This document shows, one piece after another, positions 50,826 to 60,879 of a DNA stretch of 64,000 bases; positions within the stretch are counted from its first letter, which is position 1, and each line of letters begins with the position of its first letter. The position numbers and the translations under genes were made by a program. The notes beneath the pieces were generated by a model. The model saw only the letters and a program-made list of their open reading frames with translations. It was not told the DNA's origin and ran no database searches. The stretch spans positions 114,860 to 178,859 of the forward strand of contig MPUH01000012.1 in the NCBI GenBank assembly GCA_001970955.1, in the 5' to 3' direction. This DNA comes from Stentor coeruleus (lineage: Eukaryota; Ciliophora; Heterotrichea; Heterotrichida; Stentoridae).

Positions 50826-53037
50826 TTAACTAAGTTTGCTTCTAACTAACCCCAGATCTTTCATCTCACTATACTTCTTACTAAATCCTGACTTAGCCTT
50901 TAAGCCATCTCTATTTTCCTCCGGCAGTACTTTAAAAATCCTCACAATCCAATGTTCACTAGTAAAAACTTCCCTAAACTGCCTAAGTTTAATATTCTTA
51001 TCCCCGATTTCTGCACGTCTAACAACATCATATCCCATCATTCTATTATGTCCCATAATTTCCCCAAACCTATAATAACTAAGCCTATACATCAAACTAT
51101 TTTTCATAGTCTCAGTCATCCCAGAATCAATTCTATACTGTCCACGATTCAAATAATTTTCTTCTTTAATCTGTGGGAAAACTCCAGCAGCAATCCTAAC
51201 CATCCACAAGAACTTATTAATATCATCTCCACTATAATAACTAACACCTCCAAATATAACAAGAACATACTCAGCATCAAGTTTCCTCAGATTTTTAGCA
51301 GCAACTTCTTCATTACTTGCAAAAATCATCCCAATAGTAGCAATATGCGTATTATTCCAAGTATTATTATCAACTAATACAGTACGATTACTAAAACCAG
51401 TAATTTGATAACCATAATCCCACCAACTCATAATCCTAGCATCTTGAGCTGTATTCATTCTAAGCCAATAATAAGCTTCACGATAATCATCAATAATTTT
51501 TCTTTCACCATCATAACCTTTACTAGCCATTATAACTGTAGGTGATGAATATGCTTCAGCTGCAACCCAAACACAATGATTGATATATAAAACACTTATA
51601 GCTCCAATAATCCCAATAACAATAATTGTTAATTCTAATGGATAACCATATTTTGGTTTTGGGGTATTTTCTTCAGGATTAAACTTGTAAGTATACCATT
51701 GACGGAAATTCTTTATATGTCTTGTAAATCTATAAAGTGTTTCAGAAAGCCCAATAGCGCTTAAAATACATACAGCTGGAGCGAGGACTAGTAAAAGTCT
51801 TACCATAACACAAGCAAAATAAACAGCTAATACACCATAACCAGCAATAAACAATTTACCAGGATTACTTTCTGTTAAACAATAATAAAGTCCAGCTGGG
51901 GCAAAAACTGCTAAATAATGAAGGTCGAAGAAAAATGATGCCCAAGTTGTTGGCTGATGTTCTGATACTGAAGCTATGATCGGGATAAACCTTTTAGCAT
52001 ATGTTGGGTCTAGTAAACTTAAACTTCTTCCACTCCATTTCATCTTACCACTTAATGTCATATACAAAGAAGCGGCGATAAGTAATAAAACCAACATTCC
52101 AATTATGATTTTAATGAAAATCTTGAATTTATCTTCTCCTGCTTGTGATTTAACCCAATTCCCAAGAACATAAATTTGTAAAAATATAAAAACTGCATGA
52201 GATGCTAAATGTTCTGAAGATGTGACTACTTGTGTACCTACAAAAGGAATCTGCATAGCTAATAAACTCCCTAATATATAAAAACTGCAATAAGACACAT
52301 AGAGATTTGTAGTGAATTTTCCTATAAGGACATTTACAACAACAAATATTGGAATAATGTTGATGATAAATGCATATCCTCCCCATGCTGCAACCATATA
52401 GAAAAAAGATAATGATGCAGCTGCTGACCAAAGAAGTGATCCCTATATGAAAATTTACAGTATTAACAGATTTGATGTATAAATAAAAAGTAAAAACCAA
52501 AGCAAATATTGCCACACCTTCATTGTCGTAACTTCCTGCAACTGAACGGGATATGTAACTTGGGACAATACCGATAAATAATGCAGCATAAAGACCTGCT
52601 TCACTTCTTCCTGTAACTTCTTTAGTTAAAAAATACCCTGCTAATGAGGTTAATGCAGCAAAGCCTGGTGCTAAAAATACACACACATTGCGAATATCAA
52701 TTGGAAAGCCTAAGGTATTTAATATTGAATGAATTGATCCTGCTGTAAGCATTATACCAGGGTAAATTGTCCCACCGACTGCTCTACCAAGAGGAAACCA
52801 GGATTCAGAATCGAACCAGTCCCAGAATGCATAGACTCCTTTTTCAGTTAGATATTTTGTTGTTCGGAAATTAAACCATGGGTCGAATTCATGGATTATA
52901 CTTTCGAATCTAATAACCTTTATAGGAATTACTGAGAATATGCGAATTAGAACGGAGAGCGTGCAGATCAGAGAGAGGATTATTATCCGAAATATTGGTG
53001 CCCAGCTGGACAAAAGACTTTTTCCTTTGGGGTCCAT
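50826..53037 (-). CDS. STT3: Oligosaccharyltransferase catalytic subunit STT3
   Basis: Exons 53037-52459 and 52442-50826 are joined across a 16-nt intron; 731 residues. STT3 transfers the lipid-linked glycan to N-x-S/T in the ER lumen. The first half is multi-pass membrane: HEFDPWFNFRTTKYL carries the metal/catalytic DxD-like region, and EEVTGRSEAGL-type loops follow. Splicing restores VNTGSLLWSAAASLSFFYM across the join. The signature WWDYG is near residue 530 (MSWWDYGYQI), followed by the DNNTWNN region. Length and motifs agree with eukaryotic STT3. Without the intron model the gene appears split into two frames. Confidence 0.97.
52443..52458 (-). other. 16-nt intron in STT3
   Basis: Sense GTAAATTTTCATATAG. 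It is the only 16-nt intron seen; the extra base shifts the frame if retained. The A six bases from the 3' end is kept, so the additional base lies between the 5' splice site and that A. Confidence 0.95.
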
Positions 53038-54184
53038 TTTTTATTTGAGAGGAGATTTTCGAAGGATGGTAAAATTGAAGTTATGGAAGTGGATATTTTT
53101 GTTTTTTAAAGTGTGGTTTGATTAATTTTTATAAAGTTTTTGGTGCTAAGTGGAATTTTTATAAAATTATAGGATTTTGGAATTAGTAGAGTTAAATTGG
53201 AATGAAAATTTGTGGGCAAGATTTTAATATTTTGGTTATTATTTGTGGATAGGTTTACCTGATGATTAGATGAATTTTTATAAATTGCTGTACAGAATTT
53301 TTTATTTATATAAAATTGAATAGTTTTTATACAAATTAATTATCACTTAATTTCAATGTTATTATTATAACTTCATATTATGAAAACGTTTATTTGAAAC
53401 CCTCTCTCAAATCTTCAATATCTTATAACTTAGAAAAATTATGATTAAGCTAACTAATGATATGCCTTAGTTTTTTGTTTATAATATGCCAAATAGTATA
53501 AGATTGTGAATATTTCTTACAGGAATAAAAGTAAATGTTTGTAAACACCTCTAATAAATGAGCTTCTATTGTTTCTTCTAAACAATTTCATATAGTTATT
53601 TTTTCCCACAGAATATTTTTTCAAATTATCTGATTTGTTAAGGCTAAATACTATGATACATAACATTTTCAACAAGATGATAAAATTTATTACAAACACT
53701 TTTATACATTATTGGCAATACTTTTCCAAAAAAGCACTTCGGCAGCATGCAAGCATCATACTTTTCCACAATTCTTCTACAAATTTCACAATCAATTATC
53801 AAATTCAATTACAATTCTCAACACCTTTACCTTATTTACACTAACATTATTCTAAATCCATTACAGTGCAAATTTAGCATCTTTTATATATCCAATAATA
53901 AATTTACATCACCACCAAATTTCCCATTTCAGTTTTATTTTTTACTTTTTGTACTTTAAAAGAAAATCAATCAAAAAAACCAACAGTCTTTAAATATTCT
54001 TTCATACAATCAAAATTAATTCTAAACAATCACAAATTTCATCAGCAAAAAATGACAAAATTTTCTATGCAATTTTTAACTTGCAACAATCAAAAATATT
54101 TTATTTTCTTATTAAAATCTTATCGAATATCCTAAAAAAAATCTTGTCGTAGCTTAGGAATTTTAGTTCATATTTCTAATACAA
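53038..54184. other. Divergent intergenic region, skew switch
   Basis: About 1.15 kb between STT3 (minus) and the DD-peptidase (plus). 53040-53280 is G/T-rich, 53360-54180 A/C-rich. Short hydrophobic plus-strand frames at 53635-53959 follow the skewed composition and have no family resemblance. Confidence 0.55.
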
Positions 54185-55027
54185 ATGGCTTCACTTTATC
54201 AGCGTTCATCAAAACGTCAATCATCACCTAAAAAAATTCTTAGCCAGCCGCCATCAGTAACATGTGAATCCTGGTCAATCTACGACCCAGTGACAAAGAA
54301 GTTCATTGCAGGTAAAAACGAAGACCAGCCTAGAGAAATTGCAAGCATATCAAAAATAATGACTTGCATTGTTTGCTTGGAAATTGCTGAAGAACAAGAA
54401 ATTTCCCTTGACACAATAGTATCAGTACCAGAAGAGGCTTCAAGAATTAAAGGAACTTCAGCAAATTTAGAAGAATTTGATGAACTGACAGTTTATGAGC
54501 TTTTACTAGGACTCATGCTCCCATCAGGGAATGATAGCGCAATGGCTTTAGCTTTGTTTTTTGGGGGAGTTTATTTGGAAAACGAACCTTTGCAAGGATT
54601 TTTACGAGTCATGAATTATATGGCTGATTACTTGGAACTACCTTCGACAACGTTTCAAAACCCTCATGGGCTTTCAGTCAAACCAAATTTCTCAACAGCA
54701 AGAGACGTAAATAAACTTGCAGCTTATGCAATGAAAAATCCGATTTTTAAAGAAATTGTCAACACCCAGTCTTACATGGCTAATGTGTATAATCCATTGT
54801 ATGGGTACAGAAAAGCATATTGGAAAAATACTAACATTCTTTTAGGGAAAGGATTTGATGGAGCGAAAACAGGAACGACTGATAAAGCTGGGGCTTGTTT
54901 ATGTGCAACAATTGAAGACCCAATAACCCCTTATTTAATCACAGTTTTAAAATCAAGAACTAGTGATGATAGATGGGATGACACAGTCAAACTTGCTAGT
55001 TGGGCTAAGAATCTGCCGATGAATTAG
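54185..55027 (+). CDS. Peptidase S11 (D-Ala-D-Ala carboxypeptidase-like)
   Basis: 280 residues, ATG 54185, one exon. It has the penicillin-binding/beta-lactamase fold with all three active-site motifs: SxxK as Ser54-Ile-Ser-Lys57 in ASISKIMT, SxN as Ser114-Gly-Asn116 in LPSGNDSAMA, and KTG at 228-230 in GAKTGTTDKAG. The order and spacing are those of bacterial DacA/DacB-type S11 enzymes. The first 25 residues are basic and Ser-rich, and no signal peptide or C-terminal membrane anchor is seen, unlike the bacterial enzymes. Bacterial origin by horizontal transfer is likely. Base composition resembles its neighbours, so any transfer is old. The substrate in a cell without peptidoglycan is unknown; digestion of bacterial prey walls is one idea. 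Confidence 0.93.
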   Translation: MASLYQRSSKRQSSPKKILSQPPSVTCESWSIYDPVTKKFIAGKNEDQPREIASISKIMTCIVCLEIAEEQEISLDTIVSVPEEASRIKGTSANLEEFDELTVYELLLGLMLPSGNDSAMALALFFGGVYLENEPLQGFLRVMNYMADYLELPSTTFQNPHGLSVKPNFSTARDVNKLAAYAMKNPIFKEIVNTQSYMANVYNPLYGYRKAYWKNTNILLGKGFDGAKTGTTDKAGACLCATIEDPITPYLITVLKSRTSDDRWDDTVKLASWAKNLPMN

Positions 55028-55455
55028 AAGAGTTTATATAAAATAGTTTAAGATTGACTATGAAAAATGCTTTTGGTGTTTGGGTGTTAATGCTATGGTT
55101 TGCTGATATAATATTGAGATGCTATATTTTTATATTTATAGATTCTTGTATGCATGTGAGTAGGATAAGATGAGTTTATTAAAATTTTATTGGCTTATTA
55201 TTAGTTTTTTTTTATGTTGTGGTTTGTATACTTATAATGTACAATCCAACTAAATCTTTCCAAATTTTAATTGGCAATATGCTTTTTACGTACTGAGACA
55301 ATTTTAAAATGATTAATGAATTTTAAAAAAAATCTGTTGGGTTTAAAGTAGCATTTATCATCAATCCAAAAACACAAATTACTCAATAACTTGAATTATC
55401 ATACAAATTCTACATAAATCATTGGTAAAATCTATTACTGAAATTATTATATAAA
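55028..55455. other. Intergenic between convergent genes
   Basis: About 430 nt. 55030-55220 is G/T-rich and 55230-55455 A/C-rich. A gtttatataaaatag element lies just after the DD-peptidase stop. No gene is seen. Confidence 0.5.
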
Positions 55456-56376
55456 TCATTTCCTAATACTTATAAATTCCACAAAACTTGGAGCTTCAGG
55501 CAATTGTCCATAAAATCTTTTTTTGAAATATGCAGCTGGTTGTATAGCCAAAAACACCGATAAGAGTATTAACACAGTCCCCATAACTTTCCAATCATTA
55601 CTTGGTAAACCAAAATCAAGTTTCATATTATTTTTTTTTCTTACCCAAAGTAAAGGGTCATATGATGAGCGGATTTCATACGTAATTTCACCTATTTGTT
55701 CTTGATTATCAATAATTTTGTAATATCCTATATTATCATCATGATTACACCCTATATGATTCTGTGTGTTATCAAGTTCCCATTTTAAAGTTTTTTTTAT
55801 TTTCACGCAAAAACCAATTAGTTTCTATATGAATACTACCCATTTGAGTTTACAATTTGCTAAGGATTTGTAGGAACCACCTAAAGATTTACAAGCACCT
55901 CTCAGTAATGAAACTTCGCTGGTCTTGAAAGCATGGAGTTTTGGAAGAGTAATGTTTGATATTTGATCATCACTATATATTGAAAGATTGAGTTCAAGTA
56001 ATTCTGTCTGGTTGAGTTTATTTGAGTTAAGCAAAGATATCGAGTAAAAAAGTGGAGAGTAAGTTTGAATTATTGAGTAATGATCCTGTGTAATCATTGA
56101 AAGATCTTGTTGTTGTTGTACAAGTAAAGCTTCATTGTTACGTGCTGTATCCTTCACTACAATCTTCAGCCCTGAAAATTCTTGCCTTTTATTCTTTTCC
56201 CAATAATCAATATTCTTATTGTATTCTTTCAAAAGTAATTTCCGATTATCTTTATATCCCAGGACAATAGAAAAAACCCCTACACCAATAAGCAAAACAA
56301 CAAATAAACTCCACCATACACAAAAGCAACTCTTTACCTTCCTTTCTGTTTATGTCTTACTTGTGCAATGGAACAT
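55456..56376 (-). CDS. Two-TM membrane protein, three exons, unknown
   Basis: Exons 56376-56361, 56345-55840 and 55824-55456 with two 15-nt introns give 296 residues, MFHCTKRKVKS to FISIRK. The first exon codes only five residues and one base. A TM helix lies near 12-34, a second near 255-277 (MGTVLILLSVFLAIQPAAYF). About 220 residues between them should face the lumen or outside, contain several Cys and N-x-S/T sites, and look beta-rich. The C-terminal tail is short. This layout (TM, large loop, TM) resembles ciliary-gate or ER proteins such as TMEM231, but no signature proves it. Its start is 81 nt from that of the divergent SEC61 gamma. Confidence 0.82.
55825..55839 (-). other. 15-nt intron
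   Basis: Sense GTAGTATTCATATAG, phase 0; retention gives in-frame TAG. Removal joins AAA TGG to AAA CTA ATT GGT. A at position 10. Confidence 0.85.
56346..56360 (-). other. 15-nt intron after a 16-nt first exon
   Basis: Sense GTAAGACATAAACAG, phase 1; retention gives TAA in frame. Removal links ATG 56376 to the first TM helix. A at position 10. Confidence 0.75.
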
Positions 56377-56457
56377 AAATATACAATTTTTTAAGATAAT
56401 AAAAATAACGTAATTTTATCTTTAAAATAGTCGCACACGTGGGAAATTAATAAAAAT

Positions 56458-56694
56458 ATGTCAGAAAAACAAAACTTTGTTAGCTCAACAATCAGTGATA
56501 TTAAAGAGTTCGCACATGATAGTAGAAGGTTACTTAATAGATGTAGTAAACCAGATAAAAAAGGTATGTGATATACAGAATATTTAAGAATTGCTGGAGC
56601 TTGTGCAGTTGGGTTTGCAGTCATGGGTTTTATTGGATTTTTTGTTAAGCTAGTTTTTATCCCTATAAACAATATTCTTTTGACTCCTAGCTAA
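56458..56694 (+). CDS. SEC61G: SEC61 gamma subunit of the protein translocon
   Basis: Two exons, 56458-56563 and 56579-56694, around intron GTATGTGATATACAG; 73 residues. SEC61 gamma is the tail-anchored clamp of the ER Sec61/SecY channel. The amphipathic helix [21 protein letters not shown] and the membrane segment [20 protein letters not shown] are nearly the universal sequence of the family. The splice falls at Lys-Glu in the conserved KPDKKE region. The gene is too short and too split to show up in simple ORF lists, where the opposite strand shows a spurious 93-codon frame. Confidence 0.96.
56564..56578 (+). other. 15-nt intron in SEC61 gamma
   Basis: GTATGTGATATACAG, phase 1; retention gives in-frame TGA. 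A at position 10. Family conservation on both sides of the join makes this one of the surest introns in the window. Confidence 0.95.
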
Positions 56695-57278
56695 GAATAA
56701 TCTTAATCGCTTTAATTTGGGTTTTTGTTGTTTTTTTGTAGTGATTTGAATATTAAAGGTGAAAAGTTTTAAGATATTTTGATGGGAGGATAGTAAATTA
56801 GAAAGTATTGAAATGTTTGGTGGAAAGAATTTTTTTATGGGTTACCCATAAATAACTATTTTTATTTTTGATGAATTTCGCTTAGGTGCAAAATTTAGCT
56901 GAAGCTTGAGTTAAAAGGTTTTAATTGAGAGACTGTGCATAAAAAATCAAAATTCATAATCTTTGAAGCTAAATACACAGACTAATATATTGAAAAAAAA
57001 TATTCTTGATATGAATAAATCCTCTAAACTACAGTTGATATTATATGGCAATATCAGTAACTTCTCCAATTTAAATCATTAGAAAGTATTAATTTTACTT
57101 AAATTCAATAACAATACTCTCTAAAATCCTAAATTTTTCTTTATATATAAGCATTTTCTATCATAATATTTACCATATCCTCGATTTTTATATCATAAGC
57201 TTAACTTTACAGGCTTTCTAAATCCTTAGAATATAATATAGAAACTGCAATAAAATTCCATATAAAAGCAATTCACAA
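56695..57278. other. Intergenic, skew switch
   Basis: About 580 nt between two plus-strand genes. 56700-56880 is G/T-rich; 57040-57260 is C-rich and G-poor. tataaaa at 57261-57267 lies 11 nt before the TPR start. Confidence 0.55.
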
Positions 57279-60059
57279 ATGTCAGGGAACGAATTAGAAA
57301 ATGAATTATCTAAAGCTAAAGAACATCTTTTGGCTTCAAAATATCAAGAAGCTCAAGAAATTTATGAAAAAGTCCTCTCGATTGACCCACTTAGTGTTGA
57401 AGCGCTGTCTTATCTTTCACGAACAATTCAAGAACTTGACCCGGCCTCCCCAAGAATACTACAGTTACTTAAAAAAGCTATGCAGTTAGATCCATCAGAC
57501 ACATATACTTTGTTTAATTTAGGATGCTACTACTTTAAAAGAAACAATTTTAAACCAGCAATCAAATATTTTCTTGAAACATTGAAATTCGACCCAAATC
57601 AATCTTGTGCAACTTATAATCTTGGTGTATGTTTTGATTCATTAGGAGAGTTTAATAAAAGTATCGAGTATTACACAAGGTCGATTGAATTAGAGCCTAA
57701 TAATCCGAGAGTACTGACAAATAAAGCTATTGCTCTTGATAAAATAGGTAAAAGCGAAGAAGCTAAAGAGTTGTTTGAACAAGCTTTGAAAATTGAAGAA
57801 AATGCTAAAATATATAATAATTTTGGTATTTGTTTGAAGAAACTAGGTGAGAATGATGAGGCATTAAAACTATATGAAAAAGCATGCGAACTTGAACCTG
57901 AATACTCTCTCGCACATTATAATCTAGCTGTACATTTATCAGAAACCGATCAACTAGACAAAGCTTTCGAGCACTACGAATTAGCTTTTAAACTAGAACC
58001 ATCTAATGTTTTCGCCTGTTTAGGTATAGCCAACACAATGGAAATGAAAGGTAACAACGAAGGGGCTCTAAAACTATATCAAAGTGTTCTATCTGCAGTT
58101 CCATACATAAAAGGAGTCAATGAAAAAATCCAATCACTAATGAGAAAAGAATACGAAATCCAAGCTAAAAAACTTCAAATGGAAGCTGAAAAACTCCAAG
58201 AAGCTCAAAATAATCTTTTTGAATGGGATGAAGCATTTTGTAATAAAAAACTTCGTGAAAACGATGACCACATAGAAGCTTTATTAAGAAAAGGTATCCT
58301 TCATATGGAAAAAAAAGAATACATAGAAGCAAAAAGGCATCTTTTAAGAGTCTCTGAACTAGACACAAAATTTTACCCAGAACTCGTTCACGATTATTTA
58401 GGTGAAATATTTTTTAAAGAAGAAAAAGACTACAGCAAAGCAAGGAAGTATTTTTTCATGGCTTTAGAAATATCCCCAAAGCCTGAATTATGGATAAAAT
58501 GTGGTAAATGTTGGGAAAAAAGAAAAGAATTCGCTTTGGCTTGTGAGGATTATAAAAAAGCTATTGAATTAGATAAAACTTTTGCTTTAGCATATTTACG
58601 ACTTGGTTGGGCTCAAGTGCGTAATGGTGACCGGGATAAAGGCTTAGAGAATTTAGAAACTTCAAATGAGTTGTTACCTGACCATAGCGAAATTATGACT
58701 AAACTTGGTGAGGTGTTAGTAAAAGAAGGGCTTAATATAGAACGAGCTATAGATATGCTTGAAAAATCAATAAAAATCGATAATGATAACCCTGATGCAC
58801 TTGTCGCTTTAGGTAGGGCATTTGAAAAAATAGGTAAAATTGATGAAGCTGTACAGAAATATGAATCAGCACTTCTTTTACCATACACAAATATTAACGC
58901 TTATTTCTATTTAGGGGCTATTTATGAAAAACAAAAAGACTATAAAAGAAGCATACAATTGTTTAAACAATGCTTAAATTTAGATAAAACACATTTCGGC
59001 GCGACAATCCACTTAGCAACTTTATTAGCAAACTGTGGAGAGACAAGTAAAGCTACAAAATACTTTGAACATGCTCTGAAACTTGACCCAGAAAGCGCTC
59101 CAGCTCATTTCAGTTTAGGAAAAATACTCCAATCATCCTCAGAAAATATAGAAGAAGCAGCTGACCATTATAGAAAAGTACTTGAAAAAGACCCTCAGCA
59201 CTATAAATCATTATGTCAACTAGGGATTTATCATTTAGAAAAAAACGAACTAGAAAAAGCTGCGGAATATCTAAAAGAGTCTATAAAAATCAACTCTAAA
59301 TATGTTTTATCTTTAGTCACTATGGGAAATTTATTATTCGAAGCAGGGAATTCGAAAAGTTCAGCGAAATATCATCAACAAGCTTTGAAAATAAACAATA
59401 CAGAAATCCAAGCACTTATCGGTTTAGGTAATGCTCTTTATGATATGGGTAAACCAGAAGATTCTATAACTTATTATGAACAAGCATTACAACAAGATGA
59501 TTCTTTATCAGATATACATTATAATCTTGGTAATGCTCTTTATTTAAAAGAAGATATAGATGGAGCTATAAGTCATTATCAAACATCAATAAAACTAAAC
59601 CCTGAGAAACCTGAAACTTATTATAATCTTGGTAATGCTTTATGTTTAAAAGGAGATTTTACTAGTGCAGTTACTGCTTATACACAAGCTATTAAATTAG
59701 ATAAAAACAATGCACCTGCTTATTATAATTTGGGTAATGCATGGTATATGCAAAATAGATATGATGATGCGATTTTTGCATATAAAGAAGCATTGAAACT
59801 CAATCCAAGCTCAGCTGAATGCCATTTTAATTTAGCTTCAGCGTATAGTGATAATTCTCAAGAGGATCTTGCTTTATTGCATTTTAAAGAAAGTGCATTG
59901 TATGATGACCAGAACTCAGAAACATTTTATAATATTGGTGTTTTACTTGCTAAAAGAAAAGATTATGATGGGGCAAAACATCATTTACAAAAAGCTCTTC
60001 AGATTAAACCTGAATTCACCCAAGCTATTGAGTACCTTGATAAACTAAATTCTCATTAA
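57279..60059 (+). CDS. TPR-repeat protein, 926 residues
   Basis: A single exon from ATG 57279. Tetratricopeptide repeats fill almost the whole length in two blocks, about 8-290 and 345-920, divided by a charged helix near 290-340 (EIQAKKLQMEAEKLQEAQ). The last repeats are the most regular, with the consensus YYNLGNALYxKGD...AIxxYxxAIKLNP. No catalytic domain is attached: there is no glycosyltransferase part as in OGT. TPR superhelices are protein-docking scaffolds; many in ciliates belong to intraflagellar transport or basal bodies, but this one has no specific signature. The next gene starts 19 nt after its stop. Confidence 0.92.
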   Translation: MSGNELENELSKAKEHLLASKYQEAQEIYEKVLSIDPLSVEALSYLSRTIQELDPASPRILQLLKKAMQLDPSDTYTLFNLGCYYFKRNNFKPAIKYFLETLKFDPNQSCATYNLGVCFDSLGEFNKSIEYYTRSIELEPNNPRVLTNKAIALDKIGKSEEAKELFEQALKIEENAKIYNNFGICLKKLGENDEALKLYEKACELEPEYSLAHYNLAVHLSETDQLDKAFEHYELAFKLEPSNVFACLGIANTMEMKGNNEGALKLYQSVLSAVPYIKGVNEKIQSLMRKEYEIQAKKLQMEAEKLQEAQNNLFEWDEAFCNKKLRENDDHIEALLRKGILHMEKKEYIEAKRHLLRVSELDTKFYPELVHDYLGEIFFKEEKDYSKARKYFFMALEISPKPELWIKCGKCWEKRKEFALACEDYKKAIELDKTFALAYLRLGWAQVRNGDRDKGLENLETSNELLPDHSEIMTKLGEVLVKEGLNIERAIDMLEKSIKIDNDNPDALVALGRAFEKIGKIDEAVQKYESALLLPYTNINAYFYLGAIYEKQKDYKRSIQLFKQCLNLDKTHFGATIHLATLLANCGETSKATKYFEHALKLDPESAPAHFSLGKILQSSSENIEEAADHYRKVLEKDPQHYKSLCQLGIYHLEKNELEKAAEYLKESIKINSKYVLSLVTMGNLLFEAGNSKSSAKYHQQALKINNTEIQALIGLGNALYDMGKPEDSITYYEQALQQDDSLSDIHYNLGNALYLKEDIDGAISHYQTSIKLNPEKPETYYNLGNALCLKGDFTSAVTAYTQAIKLDKNNAPAYYNLGNAWYMQNRYDDAIFAYKEALKLNPSSAECHFNLASAYSDNSQEDLALLHFKESALYDDQNSETFYNIGVLLAKRKDYDGAKHHLQKALQIKPEFTQAIEYLDKLNSH

Positions 60060-60078
60060 TTAATAAAGTAATTATAAT

Positions 60079-60453
60079 ATGCTTCCAGGTATAAAAGAAG
60101 ATGAGTCAGCTATATTTTCAAGCTTTCAACCTAGAACCCATTCAAGAAATCTTCATAGCAGCCGTAAAGATTATGTAGATGGACTTAAAAGAAAACTTAA
60201 ACAACTTAGAGATGGGCCTAAAATTAGAATACCTGAAGTCTTACTTCGGCATAGGAGATCTAAACAAGATAAAGATACGAAAAAACAAGTGCAAAGCTTT
60301 CCTACTATTCAAGATATGGTAGAAAAAATTAAATCTAGCCTTTCTCCTGAAAAACGTAAATGTGAAAGCAGTTTGCTAATGTTTGAAAGGCTTGACTCTA
60401 GAAAAAGGCCTGATAATAAACTTCGCTGTGTACCTCGTTCAGCTGGATATTAA
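60079..60453 (+). CDS. Small basic protein, 124 residues, unknown
   Basis: A single-exon frame from ATG 60079, 19 nt after the TPR stop. Rich in Arg, Lys and Ser with patches such as SRKDYVDGLKRKLKQLRDGPKIR and LLRHRRSKQDKD. No TM, signal peptide or known domain. Codon use looks coding and the composition is far from the surrounding AT-rich DNA. Possibly co-transcribed with the TPR gene. Function unknown. Confidence 0.75.
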   Translation: MLPGIKEDESAIFSSFQPRTHSRNLHSSRKDYVDGLKRKLKQLRDGPKIRIPEVLLRHRRSKQDKDTKKQVQSFPTIQDMVEKIKSSLSPEKRKCESSLLMFERLDSRKRPDNKLRCVPRSAGY

Positions 60454-60879
60454 TTTCTCAATGATAATTCTTTGGTTTTACAATATATAAAAATGCTTTA
60501 AAATTTAGCATGCCTTTGTGTGTTCTTAGGGATAATATGGTCATGTTTATTTAATAATTGTGCAAGCAAGATGCTTTCAAAGATTTAATAGATTTAGCAT
60601 TTTTATTTATTTCCAGGCAGGAAAGTAGACTTTTTAACTATAATAAAACATATTTTTATTTCAAATACCGCGCTTTTCATATAGTAAAAAATATTTATAT
60701 TAGAGCTAAATACAAAAGTTTGCTTTAAGATTAAAAAATGCTCATATATTTGATGAATTTCTCTTTGTCCATATAAATTTCCAATAATCCTAACAAAATC
60801 AGCAAATCAAAACCTAAGCATATTCAACACCTCAAAAACTCTAATGCATAAAATAATCTACCCTAAGACATATAATAAT
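60454..60879. other. Intergenic, no gene seen
   Basis: About 430 nt of AT-rich DNA between the small basic gene and the centrin relic. The right half (60770-60880) is A/C-rich, as left flanks of genes are here. Confidence 0.5.

Noticed and set aside
53635-53959. Two overlapping plus-strand frames of about 70 codons
   Set aside because: Composition mirrors the A/C-rich flank; they overlap in different frames and have no similarity to anything known to me.
56391-56672. 93-codon minus-strand frame
   Set aside because: Antisense to SEC61 gamma, which is certain from conservation.
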